Shown here piece after piece: positions 8,698 to 16,706 of a DNA stretch of 42,170 bases (the stretch's first letter is position 1; each line of letters opens with the position of its first letter). The DNA is from Betaproteobacteria bacterium (GTDB taxonomy: Bacteria > Pseudomonadota > Gammaproteobacteria > Burkholderiales > SG8-39). Where the stretch lies: assembly GCA_005883675.1 (NCBI GenBank), contig VBCM01000083.1, forward strand, positions 1-42,170. The letters run 5' to 3'. A model generated the notes under the pieces. It ran no database searches and was not told where the DNA came from. It worked only from the letters and a program-made list of their open reading frames with translations. Made by a program: the position numbers and the translations under genes.

Positions 8698-10175
8698 AAG
8701 CGCGCGAGCTCCGGATGCTGCAGCGCGCCGCGGTGCACATGCATGCGCCCGTACTCGGCGCAGCGCGCAAGCGTCGGCACCGCCTTGCCCGGATTGAGCA
8801 GCCCGCGTGGATCGAAGGCGCGCTTCACGGCGTGGAACAGCTCGAGCTCGTCGGGCCGGAACTGCGTGCACATCTGGTTGATCTTCTCCACGCCCACGCC
8901 GTGCTCGCCGGTGATCGTGCCGCCCACCGCGACGCATTTCTCCAGCACCTCGGCCGCGAATTGCTCGGTGCGGTGGAGCTCATCGGGGTTGTTGGCATCG
9001 AAGAGGATGAGCGGATGCAGGTTGCCGTCCCCGGCGTGGAACACATTCGGGCAGCGCAAGCCGTACTTCTTTCCGAGCTCGGCGATGAAGTGCAGCACTT
9101 CGGCCAGGCGCTTGCGCGGGATCGTGCCGTCCATGCAGTAGTAGTCCGGTGAGATGCGTCCCATCGCCGGGAACGCCGCCTTGCGGCCCGACCAGAAGCG
9201 CAGCCGTTCGGCTTCATCGCGCGAGACCGCAAGGCGCACGGCGCCCGCGCCGGTGAGCACCGCTTCCATGCGCGCGATCTCGTCCTCGACTTCCGCCGGC
9301 GTGCCGTCGGACTCGCACAGCAGGATCGCCGCCGCATCGAGGTCGTAACCCGCACCCACGAACTGCTCCACTGCGCGCGTCGCCGGCCGGTCCATCATCT
9401 CGAGCCCGGCGGGAATGATGCCGGCGGCGACGATCGCGGCCACCGCGCTGCCCGCCTTCTCGACATCGTCGAACGACGCCATGATGACGCGCGCGCATTG
9501 CGGTTTCGGCAGCAGCTTCACCGTGACCTCGGTGACGACGAAAAGCATCCCCTCCGAGCCGACGGCGAGGGCAAGGAGGTCCAGCCCCGGTGCATCGGGC
9601 GCCTCGCTTCCCAGCTCGAGCGGCTCGCCGTCGATGGTCAAGCCGCGCACGCGCAACACGTTGTGCAGGGTCAAGCCGTACTTCAGGCAGTGCACGCCGC
9701 CCGAGTTCTCGGCGACGTTGCCGCCGATGGTGCAGGCGATCTGGCTCGACGGATCCGGCGCGTAGTACAGGCCGTGCGGCGCCGCCACTTCCGAGATGGC
9801 AGCATTGCGCACGCCCGGCTGCACGACGGCGATGCGTGCGCGCGCATCGACGCGCAGCACGCGCATGAACTTCGCCATCGAAAGGAGCACGCCGTCGCCG
9901 AGCGGGAGCGCACCACCCGAGAGCCCGGTGCCCGCGCCGCGAGGCACGACGGGCACGTTCATCGAGGAGCAAATCTGCAGGGTGCGCCGCACCTGCTCTT
10001 CGGTCTCGGGCAGCGCGACCACCATCGGCAATTGGCGGTAGGCGGTGAGGCCGTCGCACTCGTAGGGTCGCGTATCTTCCTCATCGAAGAGCACCGCACG
10101 CGCGGGCAGGAACTCACGCAGCGCGCGCGCCACCTCGTGGCGGCGGCTCAGGGAGAGAGATACGGCTTCGCCCAC
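8694..10175 (-). CDS. glcD: Glycolate oxidase subunit GlcD (FAD-linked oxidase)
   Basis: 493 aa; VVPRGAGTGLSGGALPLGDGVLLSMAKF and C-terminal HGVGVEKINQMCTQF...FDPRGLLNPGK. Confidence 0.94.
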   Translation of the reverse strand: MGEAVSLSLSRRHEVARALREFLPARAVLFDEEDTRPYECDGLTAYRQLPMVVALPETEEQVRRTLQICSSMNVPVVPRGAGTGLSGGALPLGDGVLLSMAKFMRVLRVDARARIAVVQPGVRNAAISEVAAPHGLYYAPDPSSQIACTIGGNVAENSGGVHCLKYGLTLHNVLRVRGLTIDGEPLELGSEAPDAPGLDLLALAVGSEGMLFVVTEVTVKLLPKPQCARVIMASFDDVEKAGSAVAAIVAAGIIPAGLEMMDRPATRAVEQFVGAGYDLDAAAILLCESDGTPAEVEDEIARMEAVLTGAGAVRLAVSRDEAERLRFWSGRKAAFPAMGRISPDYYCMDGTIPRKRLAEVLHFIAELGKKYGLRCPNVFHAGDGNLHPLILFDANNPDELHRTEQFAAEVLEKCVAVGGTITGEHGVGVEKINQMCTQFRPDELELFHAVKRAFDPRGLLNPGKAVPTLARCAEYGRMHVHRGALQHPELARF

Positions 10176-10921
10176 GTCAGGCCTGCAACGGTGTCACCGC
10201 TTGGATTGTATTCGCATCCCACCCAGCCCGAGTACCCGAGGCGATCGAGATGGCGCAGCAGAAAGCCGAAATTGATCTCGCCCGTGCCGGGCTCGTGGCG
10301 ATCGGGCACGTCGGCGATCTGGATGTGCCCGATGCGGCCCAGCAGTCGCTCAAGCGTGCACGCGAGGTCGCCTTCCATGATCTGCATGTGGAAGACGTCG
10401 TACTGCAGCCGCGCATTCGCTTCACCTGCGGCGTTGAGAACGTCGATCGCCTGCGCGCTACGCGTGAGGAAGAAGCCGGGAACGCTGCGCGTGTTGATCG
10501 GCTCGATGACGAGCTCGATGCCCGCTTCGCCGAGCCGGCGCGCGGCATGGCGCACGTTGGCAACCAACGTATCGAAGTGGCTGCGGTCCACCGGCGCGAG
10601 GCCGGCGATGCAGTTCAGCCGCGCGCAGCCCACGGCGCTCGCGTATTCGAGCGCACGCTCGACGCCGTCGCGGAACTCGCGGCTGCGCCCCGGCAGGCAG
10701 GCGATGCCGCGCTCGCCGCGCGCCATGTCGCCGGCGGGCAGGTTGTGCAGCACCACCTGGACGCCGGCGGCGCGCGCCGCTTGCGCGAGCTCCTGCGCCG
10801 GCCAGGCGTAAGGGAACTGGTACTCGACGTAGCGAAAGCCCGCGGCGCGCGCCGCGGCGAAGCGCTCGAGGAACTCGAGTTCTGTGAACAGCGTCGAGAG
10901 ATTGGCGGCGAGCTTCGGCAT
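10148..10921 (-). CDS. hyi: Hydroxypyruvate isomerase-like sugar-phosphate isomerase (TIM barrel)
   Basis: MPKLAANLSTLFTELEFLERFAAARAAGFRYVEYQFPY...LVIEPINTRSVPGFFL...LQYDVFHMQIMEGD; overlaps glcD start. Confidence 0.88.
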   Translation of the reverse strand: MPKLAANLSTLFTELEFLERFAAARAAGFRYVEYQFPYAWPAQELAQAARAAGVQVVLHNLPAGDMARGERGIACLPGRSREFRDGVERALEYASAVGCARLNCIAGLAPVDRSHFDTLVANVRHAARRLGEAGIELVIEPINTRSVPGFFLTRSAQAIDVLNAAGEANARLQYDVFHMQIMEGDLACTLERLLGRIGHIQIADVPDRHEPGTGEINFGFLLRHLDRLGYSGWVGCEYNPSGDTVAGLTWAKPYLSP

Positions 10922-10946
10922 AATCGCCGAGCATAACCAAAAGCCG

Positions 10947-11804
10947 ATGGACGCCGCCGCCCTGCCGTGGTGGATCTGGCCGATCGCGCTCTTCGCGGTG
11001 AGCTTCGCGATCGGCATCGTGGCCGTGCTTGCCGGCGTCGGCGGCGGGGTGCTGTTCGTGCCGATCGTGGGCGGCCTCTTCCCCTTTCATCTGGACTTCG
11101 TTCGTGGCGCCGGGCTGATGTTCGCGCTCGCCGGCACGCTCGCAGCCGGACCCCCGCTGCTGCGTGCCGGCATGGCGAGCCTGCGGCTGGTCATGCCGCT
11201 CGCGCTGGTCGGCTCGATCGGCTCCTTCGCGGGCGCACTCGTCGGCCTCTCCCTGCGCGTCGAGCTACTGCAGACGCTGCTCGGCATTCTTATCGTGGGT
11301 ATAGCGATATTGATCTGGCGAACGCGCGCCGCCGATCGCGCCGATGTAGAAGCCGACGCGCTCGGCGCTTTCCTGCGCCTTGAGGGCGAGTTCGTCGATC
11401 CGGCCGCCGGTATGAAGATCGACTGGCGCACGCACCGTACGCTGCTCGGGCTCGGCGCGTTCGCCGCGATCGGCTTCATCGGCGGCATCTTCGGCCTGGG
11501 CGCCGGCTTTGCCAATGTGCCGGCGCTGAATCTGCTCATGTCGGCGCCACTCAAGGTCGCGGTCGGGTCGAGCGGCTTGCTGATCTCGGTGATCAACAGT
11601 TCCGCCGCCTGGGTGTATCTCGAGCGCGGCGCACTGCTACCGCTCATCGTTGTGCCGGCTATCCTGGGCGTGATGCTCGGGTCGCGCCTGGGCGCGCGGC
11701 TGCTGGGCTCGACGCCCGCGCCGGTCGTGCGCCTCTTGCTGATCGTCGTCATGCTGCTCGCGGGACTGCGGGCGCTGTCGCGCGGGCTCGGAGTCTGGGC
11801 ATGA
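10947..11804 (+). CDS. TauE/SafE family membrane transporter
   Basis: MDAAALPWWIWPIALFAVSFAIGIVAVLAGVGGGVLFVPIV; repeated glycine-rich TM motif GGIFGLGAGFANVPALN. Confidence 0.87.
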   Translation: MDAAALPWWIWPIALFAVSFAIGIVAVLAGVGGGVLFVPIVGGLFPFHLDFVRGAGLMFALAGTLAAGPPLLRAGMASLRLVMPLALVGSIGSFAGALVGLSLRVELLQTLLGILIVGIAILIWRTRAADRADVEADALGAFLRLEGEFVDPAAGMKIDWRTHRTLLGLGAFAAIGFIGGIFGLGAGFANVPALNLLMSAPLKVAVGSSGLLISVINSSAAWVYLERGALLPLIVVPAILGVMLGSRLGARLLGSTPAPVVRLLLIVVMLLAGLRALSRGLGVWA

Positions 11805-12208
11805 CGGCGCACGAGCGCGCGCTGCGCGAGCTCTACGCAAGGTGGCTCGATCGCGCGAGCAAAGCGGGCTTCGCGCTGTGCCTGTGCGCTTTTATCGTTT
11901 ATGCCGGCGGCCTGCTGCCGTCATATCTGCCCGCGTCCGAGTTGCCGCGCTACTGGGGCCTGCCGGTGAGCCGCTTCATTGCGCTCACGAACATGCCGCA
12001 CGGGTGGGGGTGGATGCGGTTCCTCGGCTATGGTGATGTGCTGAACCTCGGCACCGTTGCCCTCCTGGCGCTCGTCACCCCGGTCTGCTATGCGCGCGTC
12101 CTGCCGCGGCTCTTCGCCGAGCGCGACTGGCTGCAGGTGGCGCTCGCGGCCGCCCAGCTCCTGGTGCTGGCGGTGGCGGCGAGCGGCCTTTTGGCCGCCC
12201 CGGGCTGA
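11801..12208 (+). CDS. Small integral membrane protein, function unknown
   Basis: 135 aa with several hydrophobic segments; ATGA overlap with the TauE/SafE gene suggests translational coupling. Confidence 0.7.
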   Translation: MTAHERALRELYARWLDRASKAGFALCLCAFIVYAGGLLPSYLPASELPRYWGLPVSRFIALTNMPHGWGWMRFLGYGDVLNLGTVALLALVTPVCYARVLPRLFAERDWLQVALAAAQLLVLAVAASGLLAAPG

Positions 12209-12255
12209 CGGTGCTAGACTTTTTTCGCTCGCAAGCTCAAACCAAGGAGAAAACA

Positions 12256-12855
12256 ATGGCTGCGTTCTTCCAATCGCTCGGAAAGACCATCACGGCCGGC
12301 GTGGTCGTGCTTATCGTGCTGCTCATCATCCTGGTCGCTGCCGGCGGCCGGGTGGCGCTCGGCGATCACGGCTGGTGGCTTTTCGCCATGCGCTGGCTGC
12401 ACATCACGAGCGGCGTGATGTGGATTGGCCTGCTCTGGTACTTCAACTTCGTGCAGACACCGTCGATGCCGAAGATCCCGGACGCCGAGAAGCCCGCGGT
12501 GACCAAGGTGATCGCGCCCGCGGCGCTCTTCTGGTTCCGCTGGGCGGCCATGGCGACCATCGTCCTCGGCATCATCCTCGCGCTGATGACCGGCTATCTC
12601 CGGCACGCGCTCATGCTGAAGAAACCCTTCACCTCGATCGGCATCGGCGCGTGGCTCGGCACGATCATGTGGGCCAACGTCTGGTTCGTAATCTGGCCCA
12701 ACCAGAAGAAGGTGCTCGGCATGGTCACGGTGAGCCCCGAGGAGAAGGCTGCGGCCGCCAAGGCCGCTGGCATGGCCTCGCGCATCAACACGATGCTGTC
12801 CATCCCCATGCTTTACTTCATGGTGGCGCAGAGCCACGGCGGGGTGGCGTTCTAG
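12256..12855 (+). CDS. Membrane protein related to the urate hydroxylase PuuD N-terminal (Urate_ox_N) domain
   Basis: GWWLFAMRWLHITSGVMWIGLLWYFNFVQTPSMPKI...LGTIMWANVWFVIWPNQKKVLG; AAGGAGA ribosome-binding site upstream. Confidence 0.75.
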   Translation: MAAFFQSLGKTITAGVVVLIVLLIILVAAGGRVALGDHGWWLFAMRWLHITSGVMWIGLLWYFNFVQTPSMPKIPDAEKPAVTKVIAPAALFWFRWAAMATIVLGIILALMTGYLRHALMLKKPFTSIGIGAWLGTIMWANVWFVIWPNQKKVLGMVTVSPEEKAAAAKAAGMASRINTMLSIPMLYFMVAQSHGGVAF

Positions 12856-12858
12856 AAA

Positions 12859-13278
12859 TTATTTTGCGCCGGGAATGCCGCCGATGCGGCTTCCCGGCTT
12901 GATGCCCCGCGCGGCGAACCAGCCGCGGTTCATCTCCAGGGCGTAGAGCGCCGGCCGCCGCGCGCAGTGCGAGTCCTCGGTCTGCGGCGCCATGTCCTCG
13001 ATGTTGATGACCCCGCCGTGCTCGTCGATGAACGCCACCGAGAGCGGGATCAGCGTGTTCCTCATCCACATGCAGTGCCTGGCGGCCTCGTCGAAGATGA
13101 AGAGCATGCCGGCATTGCTCGGCATCGCCGTGCGGTACATGAGACCCTGGCCGCGGCTGGCGAAATCGGCCGCCACCTCCGCCCGAATCAGATGCATGCC
13201 GGCGCTGAGCTGCACCACCGGCAGCGGTTGTGCCGCCGCGGGCGCGGCGGCAATCAGCAAAGCAAGCAATGCGCGCAT
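12859..13278 (-). CDS. DUF192-family secreted protein
   Basis: Signal peptide; VAADFASRGQGLMYRTAMPSNAGMLFIFDEAARHCMWMRNTLIPLSVAFID. Confidence 0.88.
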   Translation of the reverse strand: MRALLALLIAAAPAAAQPLPVVQLSAGMHLIRAEVAADFASRGQGLMYRTAMPSNAGMLFIFDEAARHCMWMRNTLIPLSVAFIDEHGGVINIEDMAPQTEDSHCARRPALYALEMNRGWFAARGIKPGSRIGGIPGAK

Positions 13279-13285
13279 AAATGAA

Positions 13286-13310
13286 AAAGGCAGGGACGCG
13301 CCCTGCCTTT
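13286..13310. terminator. Intrinsic terminator hairpin
   Basis: AAAGGCAGGG-ACGCG-CCCTGCCTTT, perfect 10-bp stem. Confidence 0.85.
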
Positions 13311-13328
13311 GCATACCTTGGAAGCGGG

Positions 13329-13535
13329 TTACTTCTTCTCCATCTTATTCTTGTCCATCTTGTCGGACGACTTCTTCGCCGATTTCTTCTTGCCGTCTTT
13401 TTTCTTGTCGGACTTCTTGTCCATCTTGCTGCTTTCCGCCTTCTTGTCCATCTTGCCGGCCTTGTCCTGCGCGAGCGCGGCGAAGCTGGTCGCCGCGAAC
13501 ATCGCCGCGACGAGGACTGCAACGAGCTGCTTCAT
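13329..13535 (-). CDS. Small secreted lysine-rich protein with repeated KMDKK-type motifs
   Basis: MKQLVAVLVAAMFAATSFAALAQDKAGKMDKKAESSKMDKKSDKKKDGKKKSAKKSSDKMDKNKMEKK; signal peptide then low-complexity tail. Confidence 0.75.
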   Translation of the reverse strand: MKQLVAVLVAAMFAATSFAALAQDKAGKMDKKAESSKMDKKSDKKKDGKKKSAKKSSDKMDKNKMEKK

Positions 13536-13557
13536 GTGATTCCCTCTCTGGTGGTTT

Positions 13558-13571
13558 GTCTAACGTTAGAC
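13558..13571. promoter_or_regulatory. Perfect 14-nt palindrome, candidate operator
   Basis: GTCTAACGTTAGAC, 22 nt upstream of the 13535 start codon. Confidence 0.45.
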
Positions 13572-13621
13572 CGGCCGCTAGGCGCAGTCCGCTGCGATTA
13601 ACGCGCGGGCCTGACGTGCGG

Positions 13622-13650
13622 TTGACACGGATCGCGGAACCGTTTGTAAA
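13622..13650 (+). promoter_or_regulatory. Candidate sigma70 promoter for icd
   Basis: TTGACA, 17-nt spacer, TGTAAA. Confidence 0.4.
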
Positions 13651-13670
13651 TCAAGCGAGTAGCATGCAAA

Positions 13671-13694
13671 GGGGCGTATAATCGCCCCCTTTTT
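13671..13694 (+). promoter_or_regulatory. GGGGCG-TATAAT-CGCCCC hairpin followed by a T-run, upstream of icd
   Basis: 6-bp inverted repeat enclosing TATAAT, followed by CTTTTT; could be a -10 element or a leader attenuator/terminator. Confidence 0.4.
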
Positions 13695-13718
13695 CGGTCC
13701 TCCCAGGGAGCAATTTCC

Positions 13719-14975
13719 ATGGCTTACCAGCACATCAAGCTGCCCTCGGGCGGCGAGAAGATCCGCGTGCGCCGCGATTTCTCGCTCGAGGTGCCCGAGC
13801 GTCCCATCATCCCGTACATCGAAGGCGACGGCACGGGCGTCGATATCACGCCAGTGATGCTCAAGGTGGTCGACGCGGCGGTGCAGAAAGCCTACGGCGG
13901 CAAGCGCAAGATCGTCTGGATGGAAATGTTCGCCGGCGAAAAGTCCTGCCGCGTCTATGGCGAAAACGTGTGGCTGCCCGACGAGACGCTGCAGGCGGCG
14001 AAGGAATTCGTCGTCTCGATCAAGGGACCGCTCACCACGCCGGTCGGCGGTGGTATCCGCTCGATCAACGTGGCGCTGCGCCAGGAGCTCGATCTCTACG
14101 TATGCCTGCGGCCGGTGCGCTGGTTCAAGGGCGTGCCCTCGCCGCTCAAGGAGCCCGAAAAGGTCGACATGGTGATCTTCCGCGAGAACTCGGAGGACAT
14201 CTACGCCGGCATCGAGTGGCCGGCGCAGTCTGCCGAGGCGAAGAAGGTGATCGATTTCTTGATGAAGGAGATGAAGGTCAAGAAGATCCGCTTCCCCGAA
14301 TCCTCGGCCATCGGCATCAAGCCGGTGTCGATCGAGGGCTCGGAGCGGCTCATCCGCAAGGCCTACCAGTACGCCATCGACCACAAAAGGAAGTCGGTGA
14401 CGCTCGTGCACAAGGGCAACATCCAGAAATTCACCGAGGGCGGCTTCCGCGACTGGGGCTATCGCCTCGCCGAGAAGGAGTTCGGCGCGAAGCCGCTCGA
14501 CGGCGGCCCGTGGATGACGTTCAAGAACCCGAAGGGCGGGCCCGACATCGTGCTGAAGGACGTGATCACCGACGCCATGCTGCAGCAGATCCTGCTGCGG
14601 CCGGCTGAGTACGACGTGCTTGCCACCACCAACCTGAACGGCGACTACATTTCCGATGGCCTCGCCGCGGAAGTGGGCGGCATCGGCATTGCGCCGGGCG
14701 CGAACATGAGCGACTCGGTGGCGATGTTCGAAGCGACGCACGGCACGGCGCCGAAGTACGCCGGCAAGGACTACGTGAACCCGGGCTCGGAGATCCTCTC
14801 GGCGGAGATGATGCTGCGGCACATGGGCTGGGCGGAGTCGGCCGACGCGATCATCCGCTCGATGGAGCGCGCGATCCAGGACCAGGTCGTCACCTATGAC
14901 TTCGCGCGCCAGATGCAGGGCGCAAAGCAGGTGTCGTGCTCGGGCTTCGGCCAGGCCATGATCGAGCGGATGTAG
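13719..14975 (+). CDS. icd: Isocitrate dehydrogenase (NADP+)
   Basis: 418 aa, [17 protein letters not shown]...[20 protein letters not shown]...[16 protein letters not shown]; complete. Confidence 0.96.
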   Translation: MAYQHIKLPSGGEKIRVRRDFSLEVPERPIIPYIEGDGTGVDITPVMLKVVDAAVQKAYGGKRKIVWMEMFAGEKSCRVYGENVWLPDETLQAAKEFVVSIKGPLTTPVGGGIRSINVALRQELDLYVCLRPVRWFKGVPSPLKEPEKVDMVIFRENSEDIYAGIEWPAQSAEAKKVIDFLMKEMKVKKIRFPESSAIGIKPVSIEGSERLIRKAYQYAIDHKRKSVTLVHKGNIQKFTEGGFRDWGYRLAEKEFGAKPLDGGPWMTFKNPKGGPDIVLKDVITDAMLQQILLRPAEYDVLATTNLNGDYISDGLAAEVGGIGIAPGANMSDSVAMFEATHGTAPKYAGKDYVNPGSEILSAEMMLRHMGWAESADAIIRSMERAIQDQVVTYDFARQMQGAKQVSCSGFGQAMIERM

Positions 14976-14977
14976 CG

Positions 14978-15775
14978 ATGAAAAAGCTTCTCGCGGGCGG
15001 TTGCGCCGCCCTGCTTTGCAGCGCAGCCGCGCACGCCGGCTGGTCGGTGAACGGCGACGTCGAGCATTTCCGCTGGGCCGAGAGCACCGACCCGCGCGTG
15101 AGCGAGACCGGGCCGATGTTCGGCATCGGTGGCGGCTACCGCGTGCTGCGGCCCCAGGGCTGGCAATTCGGCTGGCGCGGCCGCCTGTATGGCGGCTCGC
15201 TCGACTACAACGGTGCCTTTCTCTCGACCAACGAGCCGGCGACCGGCACAAGCGTCTATACCGGCCTCGCCAATGAAGGCCAGGCGATCTACCGCCTGCC
15301 AGGCAGCGCGAGCGGGATGGAGGTCGTTAGCGGGCTGATCCTCGACTACTGGAACCGCCAGCTCTCCTCTATCCAGCACGAGCAATACTGGATCGCGTCG
15401 GCGCGGCTCGGATTGAACTTCGACCGCAGGCAATCCCAAGGCTGGTTCGCCGGCGGCGGGTTCAAGTACCCGTTCTGGACGCGGCAGGACGCGCACCTCA
15501 CCGAGATCGGCTTCAACGCTAATCCGCACCTCGAGCCGAAGGGCAGCCTGAGCCTTTACGCCGATCTCGGCTATCGGTTCACCCGCCATTGGAGCCTGAC
15601 GGGCTACTACGACAGCTACCGCTTCAATGCGTCGGATGCGACGCAGCGTCTCATCAACCCGGCGATCGAAGGATGCACGGCCGTCGCGCCGGACCCTGCC
15701 GGCGGCTGCCGCATTTTCCAGCCGCAGAGCAGGCAGGACAGCTTCGGTCTGCGGCTACAGTACAGCTTCGAATAA
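14978..15775 (+). CDS. Outer-membrane beta-barrel-like protein
   Basis: Signal peptide MKKLLAGGCAALLCSAAAHA; alternating aromatic strands; terminates in LRLQYSFE (C-terminal aromatic strand). Confidence 0.7.
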   Translation: MKKLLAGGCAALLCSAAAHAGWSVNGDVEHFRWAESTDPRVSETGPMFGIGGGYRVLRPQGWQFGWRGRLYGGSLDYNGAFLSTNEPATGTSVYTGLANEGQAIYRLPGSASGMEVVSGLILDYWNRQLSSIQHEQYWIASARLGLNFDRRQSQGWFAGGGFKYPFWTRQDAHLTEIGFNANPHLEPKGSLSLYADLGYRFTRHWSLTGYYDSYRFNASDATQRLINPAIEGCTAVAPDPAGGCRIFQPQSRQDSFGLRLQYSFE

Positions 15776-15778
15776 AAA

Positions 15779-15801
15779 AGGCCGCCTCGCGGGCGGCCTT
15801 T
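15779..15801. terminator. Bidirectional intrinsic terminator
   Basis: AAGGCCGCC-TCGC-GGGCGGCCTT between convergent genes. Confidence 0.85.
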
Positions 15802-15819
15802 CCAATCGAGTGGGCGCGT

Positions 15820-16023
15820 CTAGACCTTCTGGATGTTCGAGGCCTGTTTCCCCTTGGGCCCCTGGACCACGTCGAAGCTGACCTTCTGTCCTTCCTTCAG
15901 GGTCTTGAAGCCTGCCATGTTGATCGCCGAGAAATGCGCGAACAAGTCCTCGCTGCCGTCGTCGGGCGTGATGAAGCCATAGCCCTTCGCATCGTTGAAC
16001 CACTTCACGGTGCCTGTTGCCAT
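15820..16023 (-). CDS. Cold-shock protein (CspA family)
   Basis: [34 protein letters not shown]. Confidence 0.96.
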   Translation of the reverse strand: MATGTVKWFNDAKGYGFITPDDGSEDLFAHFSAINMAGFKTLKEGQKVSFDVVQGPKGKQASNIQKV

Positions 16024-16365
16024 GCTCTCTCCCTTATTGCTGTTGATTGAGCTACCGGGCCAGCGTCGTCGACGCTCCATGATCCCGAGCCATGCCTGGA
16101 ACTCCGCGATCCCGCCGCCTCAGTGGCAAACAGACAGCCTGAATCCAAACACAGCCCGCCTTTTACGCGTCGCTCCCACGGCCGTCAAGAGCCGTGCCTG
16201 CGGCTGTTGCGTGCGCGCAAGGCGGTGAAAAACCACGTAATCCACCCGGTCGGTGCTGGCCGTCGCATTGCACCGCCCCCCCACATTTATTACGATAGCC
16301 TGCAGGAACTGGGCTAACGCAGCAATTGTCAGATTTGCGGGGGGCACGAGGCGCGTAGTAGCGGC

Positions 16366-16671
16366 ATGGCGCAGCAAAAGGACGACACCCTACTCGAGGC
16401 GCAGCGCTCTAAGCTGAAGCCGCCGCCGATGTTCAAGGTCATGCTGCTCAACGATGACTACACGCCGATGGAGTTCGTGGTGGTGGTGCTGCAAAAGTTT
16501 TTCAGCATGACCCGCGAGCGCGCCACCCAGGTCATGCTAAAGGTGCACCGGGAGGGCATCGGCATCTGCGGCATCTATCCGCGCGATGTCGCGAGCACCA
16601 AAGTGCAGCAAGTCGCGGCATACTCCCGGAAGCATCAACATCCATTGCAGTGCGTGATGGAGGAAACGTAG
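16366..16671 (+). CDS. clpS: ATP-dependent Clp protease adaptor ClpS
   Basis: [30 protein letters not shown]; next to clpA. Confidence 0.96.
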   Translation: MAQQKDDTLLEAQRSKLKPPPMFKVMLLNDDYTPMEFVVVVLQKFFSMTRERATQVMLKVHREGIGICGIYPRDVASTKVQQVAAYSRKHQHPLQCVMEET

Positions 16672-16706
16672 TACCGTAGTACAAAGGCAAGGAACAGGAA
16701 CCAGGA

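Noticed and set aside
13340-13480. CRISPR-like periodicity in the lysine-rich gene
   Set aside because: Repeats are imperfect, in frame and coding; no spacer-repeat structure or cas genes.
13578-15251. 557-aa minus-strand ORF opposite icd
   Set aside because: Mirror ORF of icd; no domain signature.
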